Shown here one piece after another: positions 13,201 to 28,200 of a DNA stretch of 64,000 nt. The position numbers and the translations under genes are program-made. Numbering within the stretch: position 1 is the first letter of the stretch; every line of letters starts with the position of its first letter. Under the pieces are notes generated by a model. That model was not told the DNA's origin and did no database searches. It saw only the letters and a program-made list of their open reading frames with translations. The stretch comes from Sthenelais limicola (taxonomy: Eukaryota > Annelida > Polychaeta > Phyllodocida > Sigalionidae): contig OW804094.1 of the NCBI GenBank assembly GCA_942159475.1, forward strand, positions 56,912,966 to 56,976,965. Reading direction: 5' to 3'.

Positions 13201-16200
13201 ATTCATTGCTCAATGAAGCATAAACCCACTTATGGGTATGTTTGTTTGTTTAGAACTGTGACCAATAACTTGATTGCCTATTAGAAACTGTAAAGCCCAT
13301 TCTTATAAACCTTGTTTCTTTGGACCCAAACTATATAAAAATAGACCCTGCGCACACGCATGTACGTGACTAGGGGTTCCCCACTACCCCTCCTGTCTGG
13401 AATGGGCACTTACAGGCCTCTCATGCAGTGGTATGCAGAGCAAAAACCGATACCGAATTTGTTATTTTTAATCAGTTTTTCTTCATTCAAATCGTTTCTC
13501 CAGAACATATGATAGCTTTAGGGTGTTTGTCTCAAGGATGGTCATGTCATTTCAGTATCTTCCACAGCTGGTAATGCATCTTTAAGGAACGAGCAAGGAA
13601 TTAAAACACTTCACGAACACTGTGACCACACCAATCAAGAAAACAATTTTGCCTATTTTTAAACCCCTTTACGGCATCATTGGGACATTGTTTACATATC
13701 TGTGTTTCAGTATTTATATAGCTCTGACATGTATGAAAATGATCATCAGAGATCATCATCAATATTAGATCATATGCAATTCATCAATATTGTCATCATG
13801 GCAGTGGTTTCCTTGAGAAATCAAGTTTCCAATTCTGATAATGATGAGGTAGCGTCAAGGTAATGATGACTGTAAAGCGACTGAATGATTTCTGTACCAC
13901 ACAATCACGTTACGGTCATCTTCCCTAAAAATTATAATAGCATTTCCTCACGTTTTACTTTCATATAGCCTTAAGTTAAACATATTACAGTATTCCTGGG
14001 TGCTGTATGCCTCCACAGACACATAAATAAGCAGTACATATGAATGAAAAAGGTGTTAAAACCTAGCAAACGTTTATGAACTGAAACATCCGAATTTGAC
14101 TTTACCTCATCATGTATAAGTAGGTGTGAGCACAGTTTCATAAAAGGAATTAACAAACAAGGGTAAATTCGTTTGACCAGGTTTATTGATCCCAAAACAC
14201 AGTTACAATTGTAAAGTGCAAGAGCTTAATTTAAACAACAGAAGTATCTCGTTCCACAGCACGGCCCGACTCTGTTGTGTTAAGCGACTGCGGGATCCCA
14301 GGATGATAGAGGTGTAGACTTTTCCTACCGCCTGTGAAAGGGTGTCTTCAGTGGCGACTTTGTGATGATCGTGAGTCACCTCCTGGTGGGACTGGCCGGA
14401 GACCAATGTTCATGTCCAGCACTTGTAGAGATGTTCCCTGCTGCCACTAGGTTGGATAGTACGGCAGCGTCACCGTGCTGTTAATGGGCAGACCCACTAC
14501 ATATGTAAATACAAGACATGTTCACATACTTTTCTGGCATTGTGATGTTAATTGAATCGTCGAACAGTTAGTTTGTGCACATCAAGGAGATATTGACTTA
14601 GAAAATGGTTGAACAGCAAAGTCATCCAAGGTGGGATCCTATAAGCAAAATGTCACGCATTAACTCTAACGTTTCCAAATGCACGCAACTGCACAAATGT
14701 GCATGGTGCATACTGTAATTCAAGGCATATTCCTCAAAATCATAAGGAACCCATCGCAACTACCTATTGATCCAATCTCGGGAATGACTTTCATCTCAAA
14801 TCAATGAAACCCTCGTAATTCAAGACAAGTTCTAGATCTGAGATCGGTAGCATGTGTGTTGATTATATCAAAGAAGCCAAGTAAATACTATTGAACCGTC
14901 ATTGCGGCTGGTATCAAAACCTGTTGCGACAGAGATTATTTCTAGAGGAAACTAAAGATAAATACTGCATCATTGATTACAAAAATCTTATTACTTATCA
15001 TTTTAAACTCGTCGAGTTTATATTCCTTCAATAACATTAGGATGATCACACTTTTTAAATTTCACAGAGGCCTATTTCATAGGAAATCCTGACTTGAAAT
15101 GTTCCTTAAATGGCTAAACTCTGTTTTCATGTTTAGGTAGGGAATTTTTACGGTAGGAAACACAATAGTATTAGTTGTGTATATATAACAAATTCCTTCC
15201 CTAAAGGTTCCTTACCAGCTGCTTAGCAAGGAAATGTAGCTAAACGCGAACATTTTAAAGTAAGGATATTTTCATCAAACAGGCCCCTGTTGTTCTCATG
15301 CTTCACTTTTACCAGCCTTTTTGTACACAAGTATTATATCTACGATTATCCCTTCATACATGGAGCTAGACATCCCTGCGACTATATTCAATCATTTGAT
15401 ATTTGCAAGAACGATGCTGTAAGATGAGATTTTCACTAAAATTTGATAAATTACATTTTGGTTGTACATAGTTAACTTTTTATATTCCAAACGTTTTGGG
15501 TTTGTATGGCTCTCAAAAGAGCTGTACATAATGATAGAAAGAGAACGATTGATTTAGATGTACTTTTTGATTTTTCTGTATCAGGATTGACTGAAAATAA
15601 CATACGAAAATGATGTAATGCTAATTTCTGAATAAACATATTTAAAAACAAAACTAACCCTTCGTCAGGAAAGAAAGTACAATCTGACAGAAAAAATACT
15701 GTTGCATTCCTAAATCTCAGTAAAGGACGCAGCATGGTTACAAGAAAAGTTATTTGCAAATATATCACATCTCTAAAATGTAGACAAATCATGCAATCAG
15801 GTCTCCGGCAAAAGGCATGAGTTGGGTAGTGTGCAATGGTTACGTTCTACGAAGTAGCATTCTGGTAAACGATATATAATTATGATATTGATCATGTCAT
15901 CATTTTATGTTGCGTGAAGAATGTCTGTTATGTTATAATGTATTTCTTAAGGGCCCATTCTTATTCGTCCTCTTCTGTCTTCCAGGTGGATGCTAAATGT
16001 TCTGGAAGGCATTCCTGCTCCTTCAGTGTATCCGATGCCGATTTGGTTCGAACTAAGCCCTGTCCCCAAGACTTCTCATCTTATCTCGAGGCTTCCCATC
16101 ACTGCGCGAAAGGTAAGGATCGTGGCCCCAGAGCTTTTTTTAGGAACCCGCTCTACTTTTTCATCTCAGCCAAAATGAAATTTCCTCCCCACGTGTCATT

Positions 16201-19200
16201 TCTGTGATGAACAGTCCTCCATTTCATGAATAAATTAAACTTTCCTCCATCTGTAAGCTGTGACGTTGTACCCGTCGACTAGCTTTTTCTCAAATATTCA
16301 ATTTGACGCTCCTCAGCCGGAGATGCACTCCATCGGCTACTGAGAGAATTTCTAATGATGCAAATGGCCGTTCCTTACACTGTTTAATTGGATTCTTCTT
16401 GTAAACACAAAAGGCACAAATTAAGTAAAGCATTTTTGCTGCATGAGCTAGACTCTGGTAGTCATCAATAACTCCCAAGGATATTAGGTATTGTCTCTTT
16501 ATCTTTCATGCCATTACGAACATTCATAGTTACGTCCCAAAGAATCACTGATTTCTAGGACATTATATTCAGTATCATCAAATGAGCTCCCTAATCAGCG
16601 ATGCGAAAAAGGTATTACAATAGTACCCTCTGCCCATTCTACCAAATGCAACCACTTATAATTAAATTCCCATTGTTGAGGACAGTACTGAGATGAATTC
16701 CAATAAGCCAGATACCCATAAATTGTACCCTTTGTGTTTCACTGGGCTATAACTCCATTTGTTCACATAAGGCGCTGATAAATTTGACTTTTATCACCGA
16801 CATTCTTACGCCATTTTTAACCACGAGTCGGGACAAATGTATACAATTTAGAGGGAGGGTTTAGCGTCACATTCTTCGGTTCAATTGCTTTGCCACCAAG
16901 GGCAAACCAACGTATATAACGTGAACCAATATCGCTTGAGGTAATCTAAAGTCTGGAAAAGAAAGGCAATCATATGGACCATGACAAATGTCAAGATTCT
17001 GACCCCCCGACACCCATAGCAATTCGGTATTCCATAAGCTTCATAGGTTTTGTTTTACCGAAACGGACAAATGCCAAGTGGCTGACGTCGTTGGTATTCG
17101 AGTCGGTTTTCATTGTACTGCACGCACTGAAAACCTCAACACTATACAGAAGCTTGAAAAAGTGGCAGGAAAATTGGCGGAAGTTAGGATCGTTAGCTGC
17201 ACAACACAAATCACGCGGTACCTAATGGTAGAAATCTGTACGTCGCGTATTGCCTATGACCCGTGCCACTGACCCCTCGTTTGGCTACCACAAGGCAATA
17301 GGCCCGGGTCGGCAGCAGATAAGCCTACAACAAAAGCACCCTGCCCTACATAGCCAACTTCCACTTTATTTGAAATAAAACTTCAACCAGAACTCTGGCC
17401 ATGAAAAGCGATAAGGCTCGTTGATGAAATACATGGGATTTTATGCTCGGGGTAATTTCAAGCATCGCCAAAATAAATTAGCCCTTGTTTGTCATACGTA
17501 AATTGTTTACCAAATCTCGGTAGAGCCCACGAGGGTCATGGAACGAGTGATGGTCGGTGCTTTACATACAGGTTTTAATGAATACCAATGTGCTCATAAG
17601 TGTAGCTTTATACATAGGATCTTGGGGAAGGGATGGGGGTGGAGTCGAGGCAAGTGTGCCTAAACTGTACTCTTAACAACAGCACTTTCATAATCATAGA
17701 TAGGATGCTCGACTTAACCCCAATTTCCACAGGGAATGTAAGTGGGCCAATACATGTAGGGCAGGAACATTAGCATATCTGAGGCAAAGATAATTTTCCC
17801 ATGGAGAGACGCGTGAGTCTACCTGATCACGCGAGCTGCATTGAATTTTTAAAATAGCCCCATATAATGGTGGCGAGTTGCGAGGGTATTCATGGATACG
17901 CAATAGTCATTTACCAATTTGATTGCAATTTAGGGCTTTATTGTGGGAATTCTAAAAGGAAAAGATCATAAAAATATGTCCAGGTCAATTGCAACGGGCC
18001 CTCACAGAGGTGTTAATCATCCTTAACATGGAACCACAATACATGATAGTGGCCATGTAGTCGGCAATAAAAAGCCAGACCACACGCATACAGAAAAGAC
18101 CGATGGCCCCCCCCCCAACCCCCATGTCCAAGTAGTACCAAGAAACAGCATCACAAGGCAGGCCTTCCTTATTTAACATCCCCATCAGTTTAAGAGTCGA
18201 AGTGGGAAAAACTCCTTGATGAGATGGTATTCAATCGATTTTAGCCGAGACTCGTCTTGTAACTCCCCTGATGAACTCCGGTCAGGCGTAAGAGGTAATT
18301 ATTTTCTCGAGGGCCATATTTGCACGGCGCGTTGTCACAATTAGCGATACCAGATGACCTTCGGAAAAGGGGCGTGAGGTCTGATGAACACCTTTGACTG
18401 CATCTGAGATTAAACCTGTGTTTTGCTTCATGTTCATTCCTTACGGTCGCCTGCTTTTTGCCACTTCCCTGCCGCACCCACTGAAACCACCCACGGTACT
18501 TGCCATTTTCAGACAATGGCACCGGGTTAATTCTGCTCGAATGATTAAGGCCGGAGCAGGAATGACAAAGAGGAAGAACAAGCAATCTCTCAGAGGAGGG
18601 CCTTAGGTGTACCAATGGGTCGCCCTGAAGGCTTCCAACATTTGAATCCGGATTCGTACCGGATTGTGGAAAGGGATTATTGTCGTGGTTGAGTTTGGAG
18701 AACGGCCGGGGTAAAATCGATATCTAAGTGTACTGTATGGCGAGTCAGTAGAGAGTTGCTCCTCCCTGGAAAGAGTATCATTTCTTACACGAACCATGCC
18801 AGGAGATTTTGGAGCAGCATGCTTGGTCGGCGATGGGGCAGGCTTTTAGGAGCATATCCATCTTTATGAATCACCAGCTCGGGACATGGGGGCATCTAAT
18901 CTGGTATGCTTCAGAGACAAAGAATTATTTCTGAATCGAGCGGCTGTATTGTTATCGTTGTTGTCTCGACAGTGTGTTCCATCGCCATAATGGAAGCTGG
19001 CCACTCCACGCCAGCGTTTGTCCAAACCTATCAAAGAACGAACCCCTTATAAACATACCCTAGGGCAAAATACGATGCTGGAGTCCTCTACTTCAGCTCG
19101 TTTTCCAAGGCGCGTACAACCGTCTCCGTCAAGGTCAAGACACTGCTCTAGATTTCATCAATATTTCAACTAGCTTACGTTAAAATCACATACTTTTATT

Positions 19201-22200
19201 TTGCGTCTCCTATAGTCTGCAAGTTTCTTTTGGGTTGGTTGTTAGGGAGTGTAAGCGACCCGGTCTAACGTCGTAATAGTGGTTGCCGCTGTGTCATTGG
19301 CCACATCGATCTTTCCCCTTTTCACCCTGTATACCTATATTTCTGGCAAACCTATTTCTATCGCCTTGGCCAGCTATATCTTCTCCCATCGCACATATCC
19401 CCATATCCCAGTGCCATCTCAGGCTTCTCAATTGTATACTTCCCACCCTACTGGGAATATAAGGACACTGTTGATACGGACGGAAGGCGGGAAGTATGCG
19501 CGTAGAAGCGTATCGATCATTTTCACACAACCCGCTGGAAAGAGTGTCCCACCATTCTCGCCACATTCCCTCATCCTTTAGGTCTGCTTTCGTGCATGTT
19601 AGTACACTAGTGTCAGTGAGTGTCGCAAGTCACGCCCTTTACGCCATTCCCTCCCGATATATACAACCCCCGAAGGTCAACAACAACGGCCTGATGATAA
19701 ACTGCTGTGTCTCCTGAGCCGCTGTGGGCAACGGAATAACATTGTTATACAAATAAGAAAAGAACAAAGACTCCTGACTTGTCAGGGGATGCTTTCTGTT
19801 TGATAGAAAGAAGAGCCCACAGGGCACCGGTCGCACAACCATTGAGTTCCCTTTGTATAAAAGACCAATGCTCAACTTGCTCGTCATGGAGGCAATACTT
19901 TTGATCGTCAAGATCCATTATCAGTCAGGGACTTCTTCATCTTATTTCACCGTTCATAGAAAAGTGTCCCCGCGCCATAATTGTTCAGCTGTTTGAATCC
20001 TTTGATAGCCTGCTGTTTCCTCTCCTACCCAGGGAAGGCACACTTCATTAGGCAGATAACATATTAGGAAGAGGAGGCATTGGTAATCTTTAGACAACTA
20101 AACAGCCCCAGAACGGAGCTAATAAACCGGTGAGAAATGATGCTAGGCCAATAAAGAGATCATGGATGGTTCCACATGTCACTCGTCGCCATGTCGACTA
20201 ATACCTCCTCCCGATAAAGTTACTAGCTAATTTTATGTTGTAGGGCCCCTTTCATGTGTGTCAGTCATGCAAAGAGCCGAAACAAAAATTGGGATGTAAT
20301 CACTGGCCATGTTTTCAAAATGTCGCCCGGTGCTGTGATCGGTGATTATTGATTACAATTAATGCTGCTGTTGTGTTTTCATCAGGGCCTGTGCTTTATC
20401 TACAACACCCAGGCAGTTACAAAAAGCAAAGCCAGGTGTATGGCATCCTCTACGGCACGTAATCAACTTCACCATGTGTTCCATCGAGGCAAAATCAATC
20501 CACATCTCATAGAGATTTTTTATGATTGCCTGACACCTCTTCCAGATCAATAGATCAAATGTTCTACTGGTACTTGCACTCGCCAAACGTATCTGGATCA
20601 CACAGGCCCAGCGCCTAAGATCAATGCGCTGGACGCTATACCAAAAATAAATAAAAGATTCTCATGGAACCATATCGGACAAACCTCCTGCCTACCGGGA
20701 TTAGGCTACAATTGTCACTTTGGGATAAATACATGTTCATAATGATAAGATTGGATACAGAATACCGGTCATGTAATATCGATATAACTCTTTTATGCCA
20801 GTCCTATCGTAAACAGAGTTGCACATTTTGTCTCGCCCCATAAAGCAGGTACATTTTAGGAGGCTTTTCCTCTACTTTCACGATCCTCAGCCTCAGGGCC
20901 TATCCACCCCTCTCGCCCCTGAGGCTTGAATATTTGACCGGAGAATTTGTTAATGTTCAGATCAGATGTAACAGCCACTCACAGGGGACCCGCTCTGGCA
21001 GGCTTGGAGCACGTGACCCTGACCTATGTTATCACAGGAGAGCGCGTGTCCTGATAGTATCCTATGTTCCATCAGAATATCTTAAACCAATATCAGCAGG
21101 CAAGGGAATTTCCAAACGATTCATATTGTACGCAATATTTTATTCATTGGTCGTAAGCAAATGCCATTTATAAACATACATTTATTTACCTTGCATTTTG
21201 AATGTTTCTATCGGTTGTGTCACTTGAGAACCGATAGGATACCTCAGCAGGCTATTACAGCTAGCTATTACAGCAAAATATGGGCACTCTAATTTATCAT
21301 CATTAGAAATAAGTGAGAATAAATTCACATGGAAGGGCCATGATGTAGATTTATTGCCCGATATTCCACCAGATCCCAAGATGATTCACAAACATGCATG
21401 CATACATATAGGAGGCCCTTTTTCGCGGGAAGGCAGTAAAAGTCAGTTGCAACAGGCTACTTTCCTGACCGCTCGTAAACAGGATCGGTGGCCCGTCTAT
21501 TGTATCTGGATATCTTCGTTCATAAAGATCATTTTTCCTGGACATTCAGGATATGTTTCAACGACATGAGTGGGGTAGTTCCACCAAAAGCGTTTACGAT
21601 ATAAACGTGTGAGCCTGGTACTTGTCGAGTATTGATAGAAGCTTGTCGCAGGATTACCAAACCATACCGGGGCTATCAAACAGGTATAATCTAGGGCAAG
21701 ACCATGGATATGTTAGACTCCTCCTAGCTACTCAGATACCTTTACCAAGAGCTGCCTGTAATAAAGGCTAATAAATCTGCCATTTTTAGTCCACACCAAG
21801 AACACTGGCTTAACCAGACTTAAGAAACGCTCCTGAGCAGGAAGCCATAGATCAAATTAAGTACAGAGACAAGACAGGAAAAATGCCCCGGAATCATTAT
21901 TGTACCATAGGTTTTTAATGGTTTTACCTAGGTTCCTTACAGATAATTAAACAATTTACCCAGGGTAAATGTTATACATATAATGTTTATTACTAGCTAG
22001 GCTCTAAGGTTTCAATCGCCATGGGCTCCGCCGAAGCAATCCGCCAAGCCCATTTGTGTTCGTTGATTGCTTTGCCCGACCGACCTGAGTTGATTTGTTG
22101 CTCTTATTTTTTCTTGCAGTGTCCACGGTTCCAGCCGAGTATTGCCGAGGGAGTAAAGATCTTATACTCAAGGACAGCGAGGGATATATTAGCAGTATTG

Positions 22201-25200
22201 CCACCGAAGAGACTGGCTGTGGTCTACAGAATCCCTGGATCATAACTGCTCTCCCAGGACAGAGGATCAACTTGACTTTGTATGACTTTGCCATGGCTAC
22301 GCAAAATGAAAGCGCCACGCCACGGCGAATTTCCTACCCTGTGTACTGTCAGCAGTATGCTCGTGTCGAAGAGACGGACGCCGCAAGGGCTACCCTTGTT
22401 TGTGGCGGTGAAGGCAGAGTAAGAAATGTATACCTATCTGTCACCAATCGCGTCGAAGTCCATGTAATGAATAGACGAGTGCATGGGAAACCTCAGTATT
22501 TTCTCATTAAGTATGAAGGTAGGAACCTACATCTGTTCTGTATTTATTTTTCCTTTCGTTGTATGTATTATCAATGCATATTTTCTTGCCCACCCACAAG
22601 TTTGTCCATGCATAATCTTTCTACGTGGATGGCTGCATTTTTGTACAACACTTTTTAATGTAAATTCCACTGTTCTCTATTTATCTTCATCTATTTTTCC
22701 TGCTTCATTGTCTTTCAAATCTTCAAAATAATTTTATGGCATGTCTCATTCCCTTTACAAGCCTACTGCACATGTTCAACATCTGGAGCCACCAGACAAA
22801 GTTGAATGGTCAGTTTCTATCCGTGACCTCTCCAACATGTAATAATGATCCGGCCCAGACTGGAAACTGCTCAATTATCACGAGTAAAGTCAACACAAAG
22901 CCTACATAATCATCGGTCCTGTTTGATATTTGTTTTTTTGAGCTTTCAGAATCCCTTGTTACCTATCCAGTATACGTCCATCTCATCAGTAAATACCATT
23001 TCAAATGGCATCAGACCCCATGAGGGAGCCACTGCCCACAAAGAATGATTCATTTATTCGATACTCCAACAAAAGAATCTTCATAAAACATCTATATTTA
23101 TCATTGAATTTTCTGAACTGTACACTGCCCCAACGGTCAGAGTGTTCGACCGTCTGGAATATTTCGTTGTATCGATGATTAATATATGCTCATTGGTACC
23201 CTACTCCATGCATTTACTGACAACAATAGTCTAGCCATACTTCACTAGTTCCATCAGCAGTTCCATTAGGATTCCACTATCTCCGAATACCACGCCTGTC
23301 ACCTTCAACTTAGCTGTACACCTATCCATACATGCAAGAGGAAGGGAAGCAGCCAAAGGGATACAGAGAAATAGCACCTAGTACGATTAACATTTTAGGA
23401 GCCGGCGCGTGAGAATGTGAGATCGTGCTCCTTCTGTAAGCAAAAAATCGAATTCAATGTGCCAAAGCATTTTTAGCTTCTACTGAATAGTTCTTTTTAT
23501 AAATTCCTGTCGGCCATTAATTTTTATCAAATCAAGTCCACGTGACGTGATTCATGGCCAGAAAATTCTCCGATAATCAGATACAACACCAAACTTTACC
23601 TTTTTAATTAGTAAACCTTGCATTAATCTGTCGCGCGGGGGCCTGTTATCAATTAATTCTCCCCTAATTCGCATGCACTCTAGCCAATAGTGCAGAGCGC
23701 TGAGGCCATTGCAGGTACCCTGAGCAATTCCCTCTACATGTCCAGTTCTGGCAAATTGAGGACACTGATCGATTATATCAAGGCTGGTGATTGATTCTAT
23801 TGGCGGATATGCTTCTTGATTCCAAGTATTCTCACGCAGGGTCGCCAAGTAAAAGCAAGTGCTACTGGGTATGTGCGCAGGGGGGGGCGTGCATGCTTGC
23901 TGCCTTATTCCTTTACGGCCAGAGACCGGATTTGCTGGTGGGATTGAAGGAGAGGTTTAAGTCGGACGTTGGAAGAGGAGTTGTGGGAAGGGTGGGGGGT
24001 ATTACTTCTCGCCTGCCTGATTTTCGTGAGGATCGACTGAGAATATGGGAGCGTGTTCTCACCAGACATTAAGAGAGACCTCAACGTAGCTACTTGGAAC
24101 TTGGCTCACATTGCTAGTGACACTTGACAAACTCAAGGCCTCACCCCATCCATTATGATATGAAACTTCCGGCCCATGGACAATGCGCCCAGTATAATGG
24201 TTCAGTCCTGGCCCCACTCTTATGCTCTTGTGAAATCCGCAGGGAAAGCCGTCACGGCAGATGTGACGATAGAATGACACGCAACCATAGTCTATAATGA
24301 CAAGACGTCAATCAGGAGACAGAACGACTGTTCAGGGACCTTGTTGAGAGGTACTCCCCCCGTCTTTGAGTTAAAATGGATCTGAGGTTGGAACGTTAAC
24401 CCCCCTTAGTGTTGCAACACCATTAGAGAAGAAACATTTCCCAACGGTTCAAGCATCCCTGGAGGTTCAAACATTCATGCTGGTATATGTAGTCAAAGAT
24501 GCTGCAAGTTAAATAATAGCAAATGTCACCAGCTGACAGCCTCTTTTAGTTATAAACGCCAAGAGAAGCCGCTGGTCTCCCGGCTTTCAGGAGCATTGCA
24601 GACTCGTAAGGCCATGCCAGGGGCCATTTTACGAGCAAGAAAATGACCCCAATACATTTCTGACATTGCAAAAGATTTCTGACTTGGCGTGTGTCTAAAA
24701 TACTTAATTCGGAGAATCTTGCGTTGTCGCATCTGTACGGTCGGGGAATAAAACAGGGAAGAGGCATAAAAAATCTGACGTTTACTACTCCAACGAATCT
24801 TTATGGCGCGGAGGTCTTCTATAGCGCCTCGTACTAACCATGAAATACTTCATTTGCCATCTATAATAGCGCCTGTATTTTCCCCATGTATTGTACTACT
24901 CACAATTCATATTCTCGGACAGACCTCCTTGATGCATAGTCATTTAGCATACAATTGACATATGCCGTATTGCACACTGTTCTTCGAGCCAAGGCGTATT
25001 GGTGGTTTTTATGGAGCACCTGTCAAACCTGGTTCCCTTACTTTCCTGAAGATATCCTTTCTGCGACCCCTAATTATTCCACACAGTTTTTACAAGATAC
25101 ATTTTTAGCCAATAAACCTGAATATTCAGTAAAAAGAATTTACACATAACACCTACATTGACATGAAATTATATCCTGGCTTTAAGTTAATAAGTGGTCA

Positions 25201-28200
25201 ATAATAATTCCTGGGCTACTATTGTATTGTTTGTAAACAGAAGACGTTAGAATTCCCCCAAAATTATACAAAGTCATGGGATATGACATTGCCTTTCATT
25301 TGGTGAAGGGTGTGACATTTTTTTGACGAGGCGTAAGATTTTATGCTTACACGATTTACGACATTAATTCTAGACGACATTTACACCAAATTCAGGAACC
25401 ATGTTTCTTCTTCGTATTAAGTATATTTTATTATCAAAACTGCATTTTCAGCTATTACAACAAAAAATCTTATCAAATTTACTCATATTATGATTTATAG
25501 GACTGAATTGATCAAATATAGTGTGCTGCTGTAGTCCTACTATTCGGTCGTGAGAAAACGGCCCCCGGTGAGCGATAATAAGCGAAGTCACCGCAGGATA
25601 TGAATTTGGCGTGTCTTCGAAATACACATGTCGACTTTTATGAGGGCCGGTAGTGAAAACAACTGGACAAATTCCTCCAAAACTTTGGTCAAATGACTTT
25701 TAGTTAGGTTGGAAAAGAACGGGTAAAAAAGTAGAAGATCTTTAGTTTTTGACCGATGTTAACTGAGAAGGCAGCTTTAATATAAGAACAAACAAGTTAC
25801 ACTTGGATTGTCGTATTATTAAATTTTAAAGAAGTGAACTTCAAGACTAGTCCCTGTTGACTTCTTAAAACATCTAATGCCTTCCATAAATAGGCAGCTA
25901 AGCGCTCTCTTCCACCTGTGTTGCTTCACAGAACCCCGCCCCCAACGATCGTTCAGAAGTTGGCTTCCACTAACTACTGATTATGACGGGCCTTCACGTT
26001 AAACACCGGGTGGTATCAGCTTTATTTCTGGGAAATTATTATGATGAGACGCAGGAGACTGGCAAGGCCAGGAGCCGTCTTCATAAGGTCAACACCTAAG
26101 ACAGGTAACACAATCCCATCAATAACTTCATATTGGTGTAAACCAACTAGGAGCAAAAAGCCACAACAGCCTCCTTCATGTAACAACCACCACGTTACTA
26201 TTAAGTGTTTGGGATTTCAGAACGAGAATCATAGACGACTGATGCTATAGGACGGGGAACGCATCATCTATTTGCAGGGCCATTTGGATGAATGATCAGT
26301 TTGGGATTCCATATCACATCGTTCGTATTACTCTTCACAGGTTTTGCGACGGGCAGAGAGAAATGGCTTAGAATCCCCCTTACCTAACATTTATAAAAAC
26401 ACTATAATTTGAAAATGCATATTTATGGACCTGTCTCAAATATAAATCGATCAATTAAGGCACTGAGCTATTCGTTCTCCAAGCATAAACCGTTACAGTA
26501 GTGTTTTACTGCACGAACTTGCTGCTTATAAAATAGGCATATTGTGATAAGTGGTGTCTGTGTTCAAATGGAGCCCGCTGCACAGCAGTCCAGTTTTTCT
26601 TAACCCTTTGAGAATTAAATTTCCAAATAACCATATATATGTATGGCATATTATATACTGGAGGAAAATGTGATATAATTCATTACACGTTCGGAATTTA
26701 ATATGGTCGGACGTATATGGTATAGGAATGGAATAATGTCAACCCGTGTTGACCTGATACCAAGAGAACCATTTTATCTTTATTACATTATACATACTAC
26801 AAACCTTCACTCGGAAACATTGATGGCATTTTGTTGGATCGAAGTAATAAAACTGCTTTCGAAATACTTATAATATACATCTATTAGCTTCATAACGCTT
26901 CATATGATCTTGTGAATATATTACTTATGCTAGCCAACTGTTCCTTTGGCACTTTGTACGTGCGAAATGGCAAAGAGTTCTATGAGAATAGTTAATGGCA
27001 CAACGTATCGCATGGATCTCAGGTGTGAGATACGTTTATTTACTGGGTAGTCATTGACGACGCTTTGAAAGTGACCTGCTTGATCTGATAAGCACAGACA
27101 AGTCAGTGGGCCGCGAATCCGCAAATAGAAGAACAGAGGGATCGTTACAGGAGCAGGTTCTTTTGCTCTTGCTATCGTCATGCATGATTTGACAATATGA
27201 CATCATCATATTGGCTGGGAAATGGCCAACAACAATACACCAGTGATCGATCCGATTGGGTCTCATCGGCACCGTCAGTGAAATAGGTTGTCCAATGCTT
27301 TATTAGAAAATGGAGCCAGGCTGTAGTATAAGAAATGCTAGTACCTCTGACACTCCATAAAATTGACTTGATACACGCCTCCTCGGCTTTCACCTTCTAT
27401 ATCCGAGTCGAAACATTAGACTGAGGTACGCGATGACAACCCCCTGGCAGGAGAGCTTGCTGACACCTTAATCAGGAAGCATAGCCAACCATGTGGATAA
27501 CAATTATGTGGGTCTGTTCATAATGCCTCTAGATTGCTTGCTTCTCAAATGAGAGTTCCTTCGCCACCGCTTTATGCGGTTGCATTTAAAAATGTGTTAA
27601 AGCTTGCTAGGTGATGTATAGGGGGATTTTAACAAAACCACAGACAAAATAAGGTTGCGGTGGTTAGGTTACGGTTCCACCCCACAAGTTTGTAGATCAC
27701 CCCCTAGCTCAATTTTGTGATACTCAAGGGTCGGTGATAGACCTTGGTAATTGTATTTTGTCTGTGTTCTTGAGGGGAGAAGGCGCCATGAAGTGAACAT
27801 CTGGTGGATGGGTTGCAAAAACTTTGTTGTTTCTAGCGTCCCTTGGTTGCTATGTATCATGGTTCGTCTCGGCCGATGCTGACAACGACGCCTAGAAGGA
27901 TGAGGTGTTGTCCAAATGGGAGGGACTGATTGTCCACCTCTCCATAGGCCTTAGTGAAGACCTTAGAAAATTTCATTACTTAATTCTGCGCCGAGCCGTG
28001 TTCTTTGGTGAAGGTTGGTCCGGGCCTGGCAATGTTTATGGCCGCCATGAATACAGCGGTATGCCACAGTAATGGCTTCAGCCAATGGCTTCAACCACTG
28101 TTTGTTTCTGTGACCCAAGGATTTTTACACCCCATTCAAACACACGAAGTGGACAGAGACATTATTTGAGGAAAGCCATTCTAGCCGCCCCTTACCACCG

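Larger units (their letters stand above)
7260..15985 (+). other. Intron 1 (8.7 kb), repeat-rich
   Basis: Phase 0 intron splitting the lectin domain. It contains the TIR element at 10516-10918, G and C homopolymer tracts (11 G at 10945-10955, 16 G at 12808-12823), an imperfect duplication near 11040-11240, a block rich in the motif GTCACAGGAAAATGAGTCAC and variants (about 11260-12270), and a segment at 12840-13041 related to one at 49513-49727. From 7282 to about 10500 and from 13050 to 15985 nothing else is recognised. The open frames there lack motifs. Confidence 0.7.

Noticed and set aside
18241..18615. 124 aa open frame on - in intron 2
   Set aside because: No domain motif and biased by local GC content; no splice context.
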